DNA of 51,838 nucleotides, taken from Nitrospirales bacterium. GTDB lineage: Bacteria > Nitrospirota > Nitrospiria > Nitrospirales > UBA8639. The stretch covers positions 1 to 51,838 of the forward strand of contig BQIU01000021.1 of assembly GCA_021603905.1 (NCBI GenBank), read 5' to 3'. Positions 33,770 through 43,367 of the stretch are shown here, piece by piece (within the stretch, counting starts at the first letter, position 1; each line of letters starts with the position of its first letter). The notes beneath the pieces are model-generated. The model worked only from the letters and a program-made list of their open reading frames with translations, was not told the origin of the DNA and ran no database searches. A program made the translations under genes and the position numbers.

Positions 33770-34207
33770 GTCTTTGCCTGCGTTGAGCTTTAACAAACAT
33801 TATCAAGATTGGCATCGTTGCATAATTCACAAACGTAGCCGGTTATGTGGGCTCGTGCGTAGGCTTATACATTGGACAAGCCCTTCCTGAGCCGTCCGGT
33901 TAGGCACAACGAAGCCGAAGAGGTCAGAAACCTTGCCCCATGCCTGCGGCCTCATATCGTCTTTATGAATAGTCGCGGAATAGTTCAGTATTGAACCAGT
34001 CTTCTGAATTATCTCTCAAATCCTTTGTTACATAATAATGATCTCTGCACTTGTTTTTACTTGTTCGTATGTACTTTTTATGACGGAAAGCAGCGAGCAA
34101 AGGCGTTGAGAAACTTGCTGGGACCTTTGATGCGGATCTTTCGTCTGAGTAATGCCCCGAAGATATTTTTCTTATTCACGAGAAATTCCAGTCGCGTTTT
34201 TTAGCTG
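33770..34207. other. Gap with the tail of a lost gene
   Basis: Of these 438 bases only the part next to the DUF4139 gene is recognisable, as a 40-codon remnant at 34078-34200. The rest shows no gene, repeat or clear terminator. Confidence 0.4.
34078..34200 (-). pseudogene. C-terminal remnant, possibly of an SCP2-like (sterol-carrier) protein
   Basis: Directly after the DUF4139 stop, the minus strand has 40 open codons ending in TAA. They read LEFLVNKKNIFGALL, then KIRIKGPSKFLNAFARCFPS, which resembles the C-terminus of SCP2-type lipid-binding domains (a G-K-x-x-I-x-G-type strand then a helix). No start or upstream part exists; a stop directly precedes it. It looks like the tail of a deleted gene. 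The family call is tentative. Confidence 0.35.
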
Positions 34208-36301
34208 TCACCCAATTGCCAAGCCCATAACATACTCTTCAAGCGTCTGCTTCTGAGAGATTTCTTTTTTGACCAGAGCGTCCATCTCTTGCTGAATCGT
34301 TTCAAGTTCCGTTTCTTGCGCGTGGAGTTTTTTGACATATCGCGTGTATAGCTGACTTTGTCGGGAGAGGCGGTTCATGTTGTCCCGAATTCGTTTTTGG
34401 TCTTTGGCAATGTTCGTGATTCGAGACTCGTGTTGTTGGCGAGCGTCTTGTGTGTGCGAGAGTTGCTGACGTAGTTCGACAACACGTTCAAGTGCGGTCT
34501 TCACATCGGCGCTTACCTGTTGAGCCTTTAGATAGACGCCGATGATGTCGTGTCCAGAAGTGATGAGGCTCACAGTTTCTTCAAGTGATTTCCCCTCCTG
34601 AATGGTTAACGATTCTGTTTTTCCAGTATCAACGGTCATGGCAAATCGATACATGTTTCGTGTTTGCTCGACTGGCGTGAGGGTGTTGACGAGTTTCCAG
34701 TCAGAGCGGTAGGGGTGTTCGACGAGCACAGTTTTTTGTTTCTGACTACGATTGATAATAGTGTACGTCGTAGTATTGAGTGCTTTTCGTGTGGCGATGA
34801 GCACGCCTTTTCGGAGTTTTGCGGAGACGAGTTCTTGTGCGAGTGGAATCGGTTTTCGATGGACTTCGGTGGTCAGATCCAAGGCATAGCTGATGAGTCG
34901 ATCTTGTCCGGGAGCTAAATCTTTCATTTGTGCATCTCCGGCATAGGCATTGTCATCAAATACGGTGATGGGTCCTTGCATGAGGGACAGGTCAGTGATG
35001 TTTTTGAGTCTGAATGCCTGTAGCGGATGTTTGGCGTGAGTGGTCGAATTATAGAGTGACAGTTTTTCTCCGGTGACAGCTTGATTGAGGATGGGCAGCA
35101 TGGCGGATCCATGTCGTGGAATACTCACTGGTGCTTGAATCACGTAGCTGAATAGTTCGCCGGTTTCCTGTCCTTGGGCGGCGGCCTGAACGCCTTGCCG
35201 AAGATTCCAGTCCGCCCCCATTCGTGATTCTGCTGGTGCGGGAGCAGCAAAGTCCATCATGGTTTCTTGGTCTTCTTGGCGCAGGGCTTGGTTGTCGTTA
35301 AATCGTTTGGCTTTTGTGCGACTTTTACGTGAACCGATCCGACTTTCTTCTTTTATTTCAGTTTCCATGGAAAGATTGTCTCCATGTGTTTGAGGTCTTA
35401 AAGCCGCATGCAATTCTGATCTAACGAACGGGCGGGGTGCGTAGAGTGGTTGATAGAGATCCATCATGAATGAGATGGGTCGTCCTGAGACTAACGAGAG
35501 CTGCACCTGATCCCAATCGTGATCCGTGGTGTTATCGATAATTCCCCATCCTTGCAGGAATGGTTCATCATCATCCTGAAGAATTAATCGATACGACGTT
35601 TTCCAGACTGGCGTTTCTCTGAGATAGGCCATTCGTACTCGCCGTTCATCCTCTCCTTCGAATGTGATGGCGATTGTTTTTTTCTGCCGGTCGTGACTCT
35701 GGGATAAGACGCCCAAGACTTGTTGCAGTTCTTTGTTGAGGGCGTGATTCACGATCTCAATGTCCTGGATGAGGGGAAGCGGTATGGACCGCAACCTTCC
35801 GTTTGCCAGAACATTCAAGTATTCCACTTCAATCTGTTGTGAGGCGGTTCCCGTTCCGTTCCATTCAGCTTTTTTCTCGACCCCGATGATCGTTCCAGTA
35901 ATCGGCGTTGGGGTCGTGAGATGAATGGGTTCTCCTCGTAATTGAATGAGGAGTTGTCCCAAGGTTGGATGATTGGAAAGATCGAGACTAAACGAACTCA
36001 GTGTTTTCGCCAGCGGGTCTTGAGATTGATATTGAATGGATGAAATAGTCCCGCCGTCAAAATCCTGAACAACCAGACTTTTCAGCAGATCGTTAATATT
36101 GGTGACTTGAACGGGAAGTTGAATGTCCGTTTGATTTTGGACGGTTCCATCATGTTGAAAATACCCTACGCCGCTTGTGTAGAGAACGACTTTCGAAATT
36201 GGGAGTTGATCTGCTTCAGTCAGGCTTGTCTTCTGAGCGGCTGTCACGGCTGGTAGAAGCAGCACGGCTAAACATAAAAACCAGAACGTGCGATAGGGCA
36301 T
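34208..36301 (-). CDS. Exported DUF4139/DUF4140-type protein
   Basis: A 697-residue protein. ATG 36301 has GGAG six bases upstream and opens a signal peptide ending PAVTAAQ. The first part (LPISKVVLYTSGVGYFQHDGTV) is the DUF4140-like start; the middle (RVRMAYLRETPVWKTSYRL, DWDQVQLSLVSGRPISFMMD) is DUF4139, a beta-sandwich related to mucoidy-inhibitor-A proteins. The last 130 residues form a coiled coil (RVVELRQQLSHTQDARQQHE, KRIRDNMNRLSRQ). Location is probably periplasm or cell surface; function is unknown. Part of its 3' end is duplicated at 32825-32878. Confidence 0.85.
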   Translation of the reverse strand: MPYRTFWFLCLAVLLLPAVTAAQKTSLTEADQLPISKVVLYTSGVGYFQHDGTVQNQTDIQLPVQVTNINDLLKSLVVQDFDGGTISSIQYQSQDPLAKTLSSFSLDLSNHPTLGQLLIQLRGEPIHLTTPTPITGTIIGVEKKAEWNGTGTASQQIEVEYLNVLANGRLRSIPLPLIQDIEIVNHALNKELQQVLGVLSQSHDRQKKTIAITFEGEDERRVRMAYLRETPVWKTSYRLILQDDDEPFLQGWGIIDNTTDHDWDQVQLSLVSGRPISFMMDLYQPLYAPRPFVRSELHAALRPQTHGDNLSMETEIKEESRIGSRKSRTKAKRFNDNQALRQEDQETMMDFAAPAPAESRMGADWNLRQGVQAAAQGQETGELFSYVIQAPVSIPRHGSAMLPILNQAVTGEKLSLYNSTTHAKHPLQAFRLKNITDLSLMQGPITVFDDNAYAGDAQMKDLAPGQDRLISYALDLTTEVHRKPIPLAQELVSAKLRKGVLIATRKALNTTTYTIINRSQKQKTVLVEHPYRSDWKLVNTLTPVEQTRNMYRFAMTVDTGKTESLTIQEGKSLEETVSLITSGHDIIGVYLKAQQVSADVKTALERVVELRQQLSHTQDARQQHESRITNIAKDQKRIRDNMNRLSRQSQLYTRYVKKLHAQETELETIQQEMDALVKKEISQKQTLEEYVMGLAIG

Positions 36302-36496
36302 GGTGTTCTCCATCAAGTGAATGCATAGAGCAGCTAGTCTATGCCTATGAAATGTCTAGAACTTGACTGATTTTACCATGCACAAATGACACGTATAGGG
36401 GGACGCTTCGAGATGGTTAAAAAGAGAGGATCGATACGCTATTCACACTAGATTTTTATGAAGTAAGCAGATTCTGTTGAACCTGAACTATTTCGT

Positions 36497-37660
36497 CTAT
36501 CCCTTCACGCCTAATTCCTTCCTGATCAGATCAAGTGCGGTCAGAGCTGTTTCGATTTGGGCAGACGTATGTTCTGAGGTCACGGTGAGCCGAAGACGAC
36601 TTGTGCCTTTCGGAACAGTAGGCGGTCGAATGGCGGGAATGTAGATTCCGTGTTCTAGCAATCTTGTGCTCATCGATACTGCGAGTTGAGGATCACTCAG
36701 GATAATGGGAAGGATGGGGCTTTGGGTGTTAGTGAGTTGAAAGCCCATGGCCTTAAGCCCTTGATAGAGTTGATCGCGATTTTGCCAGAGCCGTGTTCGA
36801 CGGTCTGGGTCAGATTGGATAATGTTGATGGCCGCTTGGGCTGCTGCGGCCATAGAAGACGGAGGTGCGGTCGTATAGATGAATGAGCGGCTTGTATTAA
36901 TAAGGTAATCAATCAATGAGCGAGAACCAACCACGTATCCGCCGATTGTGCCCAAGGCTTTGCTGAGAGTCCCCATTTGAATGAGCACATTGGGATCTAT
37001 CTCAAAATGTTCGACAATGCCACGTCCATGTTTTCCCATGATTCCCGTGCCATGCGCGTCATCAACTAACAAGGTAGCTTGAAAGTCACTGGCCAGGTTT
37101 ACGATTTCTGGAAGCGGTGGGATGTCTCCATCCATGCTGAAAACCCCTTCCGTGATAATCAACGTTTTCTGTGCTCCAGATCGTTTTTCGAGGAGTTGTT
37201 TGAGATGTGTCGTATCATTGTGATGAAAGACTCGAAGGGTGGCTTGGCTGATTCGACACCCATCGATGAGGCTGGCATGGCAAAGACGGTCAGCAAGAAT
37301 AAGGTCTTGTGATCCGACTAATGTGGGAATAATCCCTGTGTTGGCACTGTATCCGGTACCAAAGGTCAGGGCGGCTTCTGTCGCTTTAAAGTGAGCGAGA
37401 GCGGTTTCCAGTCCGTGATGTGGGGTTTGTGTGCCTGAAATCAGGCGTGAAGCTCCTGAGCCCACTCCATAGTGTTGTATGGTCTGGATCGCGGCTTCTT
37501 TGACTTCAGGGTGATTGGCCAGGCCTAAGTAGTTATTGGAGGCCAGTTGGATAACAGGTTTTCCGTCGATCGTGATGGTGGGGGCAGTCGCAGAGTTGAC
37601 GGTTTTGAGCTGGCGTCGTAGGTGTTTTCGCGTGAATTCGTCAAGTTCGTCTTCAAACAT
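36497..37660 (-). CDS. bioF: 8-amino-7-oxononanoate synthase / KBL-type aminotransferase
   Basis: A 387-residue PLP enzyme of the alpha-oxoamine synthase family. It condenses an acyl-thioester with an amino acid: pimeloyl-ACP plus alanine in biotin synthesis. The PLP lysine is Lys234 in TLSKALGTIGG; VDDAHGTGIMGKHGRG and the GSGASRLISGT loop are conserved, and SNNYLGLANHP opens the fold. Length fits BioF (about 385). Glycine C-acetyltransferase (Kbl) is the main alternative, and no other bio gene is in the window to decide. It is divergent from ilvB, 251 bases apart. Confidence 0.85.
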   Translation of the reverse strand: MFEDELDEFTRKHLRRQLKTVNSATAPTITIDGKPVIQLASNNYLGLANHPEVKEAAIQTIQHYGVGSGASRLISGTQTPHHGLETALAHFKATEAALTFGTGYSANTGIIPTLVGSQDLILADRLCHASLIDGCRISQATLRVFHHNDTTHLKQLLEKRSGAQKTLIITEGVFSMDGDIPPLPEIVNLASDFQATLLVDDAHGTGIMGKHGRGIVEHFEIDPNVLIQMGTLSKALGTIGGYVVGSRSLIDYLINTSRSFIYTTAPPSSMAAAAQAAINIIQSDPDRRTRLWQNRDQLYQGLKAMGFQLTNTQSPILPIILSDPQLAVSMSTRLLEHGIYIPAIRPPTVPKGTSRLRLTVTSEHTSAQIETALTALDLIRKELGVKG

Positions 37661-37743
37661 TATGGGTAGACGATCGGCTGGAGAGGCATGGATGAATTAC
37701 CTGAAACAGTTGGTTGGATGGCTATTCCATGTTAGAATGGTTG

Positions 37744-37773
37744 TTGACTTGTCAAATAGAGGAAGAATATCAT
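37744..37773 (+). promoter_or_regulatory. Candidate promoter of the ilv operon
   Basis: TTGACT (37744-37749) and TATCAT (37768-37773) are 18 bases apart, which would leave a leader of about 130 nt before ilvB. I saw no leader peptide rich in branched-chain codons and no attenuator. Confidence 0.45.
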
Positions 37774-37911
37774 GCCATATTCATCAAATACTTAACAAAG
37801 TCTTTTCAACTCATGATTAAATCCTGAGTATTTTTCTACGCAGTAGACCTTACATTAAACACACACGCAGGCTCCGACGTGAGGGAGTCCATAACAAGAG
37901 GGTGAGTCATC

Positions 37912-39687
37912 ATGCAACTGACAGGTGCTGAAATTTTTCTTGAGTCGTTGAAACGCGAAGGCGTGAAAACCATTTTTGCCTTACCAGGCGGTGTGGTCCT
38001 CAAGATTTTCGATGTGCTGCACCAACAAAAAGATATTGAAGTGATTCTCACTCGTCATGAGCAAGGAGCCGGGTTTATGGCCGTCGGGTCTGCAAAGGCG
38101 ACGGGGAAGCCTGGCGTTGCGCTGATTACTTCCGGTCCTGGGATGACGAATGTAATTACTGCTCTTGCTGATGCCTATATGGATTCTGTTCCTATCGTCG
38201 TGTTTTCTGGCCAAGTGCCGACTGCGCTGATTGGGAATGATGCCTTTCAGGAAGCTGACAATATTGGTCTGAGTCGTCCATGTACCAAGTATAATTTCTT
38301 GGTGAAGGATGTCAATGATTTAGCGGTGACCATTAAGGAAGCATTTTATATTGCGTCGACCGGTCGCCCTGGCCCTGTCTTGGTTGATATCCCTAAAGAT
38401 ATTTCCATGGACAAAGCGGACTTTAAGTATCCTGACTCTGTCGCGATTCGGGGCTATAGTCCCACCTATGAGGGCAGTCGGTGGAAAATTAAGCAAGCGG
38501 CTGAAGCGATCACAAAGGCTAAGCGTCCCATCTTATATGTTGGTGGAGGCGTGGTGTTTTCAGGTGCCTCCAAAGAGTTGCTCGAATTGGCCGAGATGAC
38601 TCAGATTCCTGTCGATATGACATTGATGGCATTGGGCGGGTTTCCTGGAACCCATCCGCTCTCCCTCGGCATGTTGGGTATGCACGGAACCTATGTCGCC
38701 AATATGGCCATGCACTATTCAGATTTGGTGATTGCTGTTGGTGCTCGATTTGATGACCGTGTGACTGGAAAGGTTTCCGAGTTTTGTCCTCAAGCCAAAG
38801 TCATTCATATTGATATCGATCCAACCTCTATCCGGAAGAATGTTCACGTTGATATTCCTATTGTAGGCGACTGTAAACGAGTCTTGGAGGAACTGAATAC
38901 GATTCTTCGAGCGACGGTCAATGGCAATCAACGAGATCTCCGGAAACCTTGGTGGGATCAACTCCAGAAATGGAAAACTGAGCATCCCTTACACTACGAC
39001 CAGGATCCGGAAGGCCAGATAAAACCGCAGTATCTGATTGAACGGCTGTACAAGCTGACGGAAGGGCGTGATCCAATTGTTTCGACAGACGTTGGGCAAC
39101 ACCAAATGTGGACAGCTCAATTCTTTAAATTACCCAGTCCGCGGACGTGGTTGACATCAGGGGGGCTCGGGACCATGGGGTTTGGATTCCCCGCCGCTAT
39201 GGGAGCTCAAGCTGCGTTTAGAAATCGCTTAGTACTCTGCGTCGCCGGAGATGGTAGTTTTCAAATGAACACGCAAGAACTGGCGACCGCTGTGATTGAG
39301 AAATTGCCTGTGAAAATCTTTGTCATTAATAATCGATTTCATGGGATGGTTCGTCAATGGCAGGATCTGTTTTATGAAGGTCGTTATGCCTCCAGTTACC
39401 TTGACCAACATCCTGATTTTGTGAAGTTAGCCGAAGCCTACGGCGCCGCAGGTGTACGAATCGAAAAAGTCAGTGAGGTGGATGCTGGGATTCAAGAAGC
39501 CTTATCCATTGATCGACCGGTCGTGATCGATGTTCCGGTGTATCAATATGAGAATTGTTATCCGATGATTCCGGCTGGCGGAAGTAATCATGAAATGCTG
39601 TTGGCTGACCCGCCGGATTTGAAGAAACCTCAACCGACTGGCAAGAAAAAAACTCAGCAAGGCAAAGATCCAATCTTAACGGCCTAA
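37912..39687 (+). CDS. ilvB: Acetolactate synthase, large subunit
   Basis: A 591-residue TPP enzyme that joins two pyruvates (or pyruvate and 2-oxobutyrate) in valine, leucine and isoleucine synthesis. The proton-relay Glu50 lies in TRHEQGAGFMA, the FAD/central domain in the middle, and the TPP-Mg site in GDGSFQMN...INNRFHGMVRQW. GAGGGTGAG precedes the ATG. It leads ilvH and ilvC in the usual order. The tail after the catalytic domain is lysine-rich and unconserved. Confidence 0.97.
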   Translation: MQLTGAEIFLESLKREGVKTIFALPGGVVLKIFDVLHQQKDIEVILTRHEQGAGFMAVGSAKATGKPGVALITSGPGMTNVITALADAYMDSVPIVVFSGQVPTALIGNDAFQEADNIGLSRPCTKYNFLVKDVNDLAVTIKEAFYIASTGRPGPVLVDIPKDISMDKADFKYPDSVAIRGYSPTYEGSRWKIKQAAEAITKAKRPILYVGGGVVFSGASKELLELAEMTQIPVDMTLMALGGFPGTHPLSLGMLGMHGTYVANMAMHYSDLVIAVGARFDDRVTGKVSEFCPQAKVIHIDIDPTSIRKNVHVDIPIVGDCKRVLEELNTILRATVNGNQRDLRKPWWDQLQKWKTEHPLHYDQDPEGQIKPQYLIERLYKLTEGRDPIVSTDVGQHQMWTAQFFKLPSPRTWLTSGGLGTMGFGFPAAMGAQAAFRNRLVLCVAGDGSFQMNTQELATAVIEKLPVKIFVINNRFHGMVRQWQDLFYEGRYASSYLDQHPDFVKLAEAYGAAGVRIEKVSEVDAGIQEALSIDRPVVIDVPVYQYENCYPMIPAGGSNHEMLLADPPDLKKPQPTGKKKTQQGKDPILTA

Positions 39688-39812
39688 AGCCGTGCCTCGA
39701 GTCATCTTGGCAAAGAACGTCGAACTTTCCTGACGATTCTTTTTGAATTAAGCCATGCAAAGCTGATGATATCCCTCACACTTTAGAAACACGATTATAG
39801 GTTTACTCGCAT

Positions 39813-40334
39813 ATGGAACATATTATCTCTCTCACGATAGAAAATAAATTTGGTGCGCTGTCTCGTGTTGCCGGGTTATTCAGTGGACGTGGTTTTAATA
39901 TCGAAAGTCTTTCGGTTGCGCCGACTCTTGATCCGTCCATCTCGATGATGACCATTGTGACAACTGGGGAAGAGCGAATTATTGAGCAAATTTTAAAGCA
40001 ATTAAATAAAGTCATTGACGTCATCAAGGTTGTTGATATTAGTGAAAGTGAATATGTTGAACGAGAGACAGCCCTCATAAAAGTGCATACCCGTCCAGAA
40101 GATCGTGCCGAGGCTCTTCGCATTGCCGATATTTTTCGAGCTAATGTTGTTGATTCCTCGCCGATGTCTTACACCATTGAAGTGACTGGCGATGTCCGAA
40201 AAGTCCAAGCGATTATTAATCTCCTTCAACCGCTCGGCATTAAAGAACTGGTTCGAACGGGCAGGGTCGCTATTGGACGAGAGCCGACTCGCACCGCGAG
40301 TGCTCAATCCCGGCCACTTGCCAAAGTGAACTGA
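39813..40334 (+). CDS. ilvH: Acetolactate synthase, small regulatory subunit
   Basis: A 173-residue regulatory subunit with an N-terminal ACT domain (ISLTIENKFGALSRVAGLFSGRGFNIESLSV split over about residues 4-34) and a C-terminal ALS_ss_C domain. It activates IlvB and confers valine feedback inhibition. The glycine and asparagine of GRGFNIESL line the valine site. It lies 125 bases after ilvB and 81 before ilvC. Confidence 0.96.
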   Translation: MEHIISLTIENKFGALSRVAGLFSGRGFNIESLSVAPTLDPSISMMTIVTTGEERIIEQILKQLNKVIDVIKVVDISESEYVERETALIKVHTRPEDRAEALRIADIFRANVVDSSPMSYTIEVTGDVRKVQAIINLLQPLGIKELVRTGRVAIGREPTRTASAQSRPLAKVN

Positions 40335-40415
40335 CACGTATCATTTCAACGATCTCCGGCCTGATTATTTTCGGAGAATATGGCCCAACCCTCTTGTATG
40401 TTTTAGGAGTCCGTT

Positions 40416-41429
40416 ATGAATATTTTCTATGAGAAAGATGCAAATCAACAAAACATTTCAAAGAAAAAAGTGACGATTGTCGGCTTTGGCAGCCAGGGGC
40501 ATGCCCATGCTTTGAATTTACACGAAAGCGGGGTCAATGTTGTCGTGGGTGTGCGACCAGGCTCGTCTTGGCGAAAGGCTGAAGCGGCTGGCTTGAAAGT
40601 GATGCCGACGGCTGATGCCGTGAAAGATGCGGACGTGGTAATGATCTTGGCCCCGGATGAATCTCAAGCGGCGATCTACGAAAAGGATATTGCTCCGAAT
40701 TTGAAAGATGGGGCGTATCTGGCTTTTGGCCATGGATTTAATATTCATTTTGGTCAAATTCAACCAACGGAAAAAACCAACGTGTTTATGGTCGCGCCGA
40801 AAGGGCCAGGACATCTTGTTCGTTCAGAATACTCTAACGGTAGCGGAGTGCCTTGTCTCTTGGCCGTCCATCAAGATCCCAGTGGCGACACGACAAAAGT
40901 TGGGTTGGCATATGCGAGTGCCATAGGTGGGGCTCGAGCCGGTGTGATTCAAACGAATTTTCGAGAAGAAACCGAAACGGACTTGTTTGGTGAACAAGCG
41001 GTATTATGCGGTGGACTTACGTCTTTGATTCAAGCTGGCTACGAAACACTCGTCGAAGCGGGCTACTCTCCGGAAATGGCCTATTTTGAATGTTTGCATG
41101 AAGTGAAATTGATCGTCGACCTGATTTATCAGGGCGGCATTGCGAATATGCGGTACTCGATTAGCACCACGGCCAAATATGGCGATGTCACGAGAGGGCC
41201 GAGAGTTGTGACGGCTGAAACTAAAAAGACCATGAAGCGGATTTTGTCTGAAATTCAAAGCGGGCGGTTTGCACGAGAGTGGGTGTTAGAAAATCAGGCG
41301 AATCGACCTGTCTACAACGCGCTTTTGAAGAAGGGCGAAGACCATCCCATTGAAGAAGTCGGACAAAAACTTCGAGGAATGATGCCTTGGCTGCAAAAAG
41401 ATAAACTTGTTGACCAAAGTAAAAATTGA
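40416..41429 (+). CDS. ilvC: Ketol-acid reductoisomerase
   Basis: A 337-residue class I enzyme. It rearranges and reduces acetolactate to the 2,3-dihydroxy acid with NAD(P)H. The Rossmann loop is [14 protein letters not shown]; the catalytic metal ligands are in [12 protein letters not shown] (Asp and Glu) and in the [13 protein letters not shown] helix. AGGAG precedes the ATG. It is the third gene of the ilv operon, and psd follows after 43 bases. Confidence 0.97.
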   Translation: MNIFYEKDANQQNISKKKVTIVGFGSQGHAHALNLHESGVNVVVGVRPGSSWRKAEAAGLKVMPTADAVKDADVVMILAPDESQAAIYEKDIAPNLKDGAYLAFGHGFNIHFGQIQPTEKTNVFMVAPKGPGHLVRSEYSNGSGVPCLLAVHQDPSGDTTKVGLAYASAIGGARAGVIQTNFREETETDLFGEQAVLCGGLTSLIQAGYETLVEAGYSPEMAYFECLHEVKLIVDLIYQGGIANMRYSISTTAKYGDVTRGPRVVTAETKKTMKRILSEIQSGRFAREWVLENQANRPVYNALLKKGEDHPIEEVGQKLRGMMPWLQKDKLVDQSKN

Positions 41430-41472
41430 TCGGTCTTGTGTGACCTCTCTGTGAAGGTGGGAGATACAATCA

Positions 41473-42123
41473 TTGGCTGATCGTGCTGGGGGAATACCAA
41501 TTGCGCGCGAAGGGGTTCCCTTTGTTTTAGGGGCCGGAGCGCCTGCCGTGGCGGCAGGTGTCGTGGGTTGGATGGGACCTGCCTTGGCATTGGGAGCACT
41601 TGCGAGCTATTGCGCTTGGTTTTTTCGTAATCCGGCTCGTGTCATTCCACCAGGCGATGAGCTGATCGTGTCTCCAGGAGATGGGTTGGTCGTGGCGGTT
41701 GAGCGGGAATATGAGTCACGATTTCTGAAAGCTCAAAGTATCAGGATAAGTATTTTTCTCAATATATTTAATGTCCACATCAATCGAGTGCCCTGTGAGG
41801 GGGTCCTCTGTGATGTGGCCTATCAGCCTGGCCAGTTTATCCCGGCCAGTAAGCCTGATGCGACGATACGAAATGAGCAAAATGCGTTGATGATTCAACG
41901 GTCTGATGGCAAGAAGGTCCTGTGCGTTCAAGTCGCTGGCCTAATTGCCCGGCGAATTGTCTGTTGGGCGACCCCGGGTGAACGTGTGGCCAAGGGTGAC
42001 CGGTTTGGGTTGATTCGATTTGGTTCACGGATGGATTTATATTTACCTGAAGAAAGTCAGGTTATTGTCAAAACAGGCGATCGAGTGAAAGGCGGGTCGT
42101 CAATCCTAGCGGAATTAGCCTAG
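41473..42123 (+). CDS. psd: Phosphatidylserine decarboxylase, short (archaeal-type) form
   Basis: A 216-residue pyruvoyl enzyme that makes phosphatidylethanolamine from phosphatidylserine. The self-cleavage site is GGSSILAEL near the C-terminus, where the serine becomes the pyruvoyl group. FRNPARVIPPGDELIVSPGDG, IFLNIFNVHINRVPC and the YQPGQF segment are family signatures, and the short length fits the archaeal-type group. The start is TTG 41473 with GTGGGAG upstream. A hydrophobic N-terminus ties it to the membrane. The partner gene pssA follows. Confidence 0.93.
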   Translation: MADRAGGIPIAREGVPFVLGAGAPAVAAGVVGWMGPALALGALASYCAWFFRNPARVIPPGDELIVSPGDGLVVAVEREYESRFLKAQSIRISIFLNIFNVHINRVPCEGVLCDVAYQPGQFIPASKPDATIRNEQNALMIQRSDGKKVLCVQVAGLIARRIVCWATPGERVAKGDRFGLIRFGSRMDLYLPEESQVIVKTGDRVKGGSSILAELA

Positions 42124-42233
42124 CGTACTGATAGTTCCATATAAAGAGGACACCACTTCTCTCAGACCATTATTTTGGTAAAATACGTGAGTCACAACAA
42201 GACCATGACAAAATTTTTAAAGAAGACACAAGC

Positions 42234-43028
42234 ATGCGTGGATCATTTATAAAAGAACCTAAACGGCGACGGGGGGTGTATCTCATCCCTAATCTTCTCA
42301 CAACCGGTAACCTGTTTAGCGGATTGGCGTCGATCCTCTTTGTCTTTGACGGGAACTTTCAGGCGGCGGCTATCGCGATTTTTGTTGCGATTGTGTTTGA
42401 CACCTTAGATGGCACTTCTGCCCGTCTCATGAAGAGTACCAGCCAATTTGGGTTGCAGTACGATTCCTTGGGCGATTTGATTTCGTTTGGTGTGGCTCCG
42501 GGGCTCGTGATCTATGCCTGGGCGTTGAACACTCCGACTATGCTGGGAGCGGCCGTCATGTTTGCCTTTGTGGCGTGTGGTGCGTTACGGCTTGCACGGT
42601 ACAACGTATCAGCGGCATCAAATGATAGTAAGGCGTTTACGGGACTGCCCATTCCAGGAGCTGCTGGTGTCATTGCATCTCTTGTGATCTTTGATCATCA
42701 TGTTCTTCCCTTAGGCGATGCCATCCGGCCAATTTTTGGGTTGGTTTTAAGCTTGGTGTTATCATTTTTGATGGTGAGCACGATCAATTATCGAAGTGTC
42801 AAAGATCTCAAGTTTCGTGAAAGTCATCATTTCAATTATTTGGTGTATGCGATTCTTGTGTTAATGGCGGTCTTAGCTTATCCGCAGCTCATGTTATTAG
42901 TGCTCTTCGGAACTTATGCGCTTTCAGGTTTGGTTGATCAAGGTTATCAAGCACTTTCGAAAACATTTCGTCGACAGAAGAACTCGACTGGAGTCAAGGA
43001 CACTCTGAAGGAATCCAAGGAAACGTAA
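42234..43028 (+). CDS. pssA: CDP-diacylglycerol-serine O-phosphatidyltransferase
   Basis: A 264-residue inner-membrane enzyme that makes phosphatidylserine. The CDP-alcohol phosphotransferase signature D-x2-D-G-x2-A-R-x8-G-x3-D-x3-D is complete in FDTLDGTSARLMKSTSQFG and YDSLGDLI. About seven membrane segments follow the N-terminal YLIPNLLTTGNLFSG. It lies 110 bases after psd, which uses its product. A strong terminator 122 bases downstream closes this transcript. Confidence 0.96.
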   Translation: MRGSFIKEPKRRRGVYLIPNLLTTGNLFSGLASILFVFDGNFQAAAIAIFVAIVFDTLDGTSARLMKSTSQFGLQYDSLGDLISFGVAPGLVIYAWALNTPTMLGAAVMFAFVACGALRLARYNVSAASNDSKAFTGLPIPGAAGVIASLVIFDHHVLPLGDAIRPIFGLVLSLVLSFLMVSTINYRSVKDLKFRESHHFNYLVYAILVLMAVLAYPQLMLLVLFGTYALSGLVDQGYQALSKTFRRQKNSTGVKDTLKESKET

Positions 43029-43367
43029 AGTGAGTCTGAAATTCTGTACATTCTTAAGGTCTCAGGTCGTGTTGATGTCTGTGAGTCAATGTCTTTTTCT
43101 TCTAGGAAAAGTGTAGTGTAAGTTCGATCGGGTGCCTGGGTGAAATAACTAGCCTTCGTCCCGATCGGGAGGAAGGCTTTTTTTCATACCTACATTGAGC
43201 GATTTTTGTGGATGAGATGTTCTAGGACCTCGTTATGCCAGGGGTTTTAAAAAATGCAGGCAGACTCTTTGGTCTGTCGAGGCTTTTTAAAATTGCTGGC
43301 GCGCAAGGGATTGGTGCAGGTCGCCATATACAATTGCTCAATGTAGGTAAAATAGGAGGTATGGGTT
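43029..43367. other. Gap between the pssA terminator and leuA
   Basis: It contains the pssA terminator (43151-43184) and the leuA leader. A small hairpin (CAGAC 43261-43265, GTCTG 43272-43276, then GGCTTTTT) about 100 bases before leuA could be a second terminator or an attenuator. Confidence 0.45.
43151..43184 (+). terminator. Rho-independent terminator after pssA
   Basis: AGCCTTC (43151-43157) pairs with GAAGGCT (43172-43178); inside, CCCG-ATCG-like pairing closes the stem (43160-43169). A T-run (43179-43184) follows. It separates the ilv-psd-pssA transcript from leuA. Confidence 0.85.

Noticed and set aside
33880..34077. Two further long minus-strand frames beside the SCP2-like remnant
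   Set aside because: They overlap each other in different frames and neither resembles a protein family; they are probably chance open frames.
37661..37911. Leader-peptide attenuator before ilvB
   Set aside because: No short frame rich in Leu, Val or Ile codons and no terminator/antiterminator pair was found.
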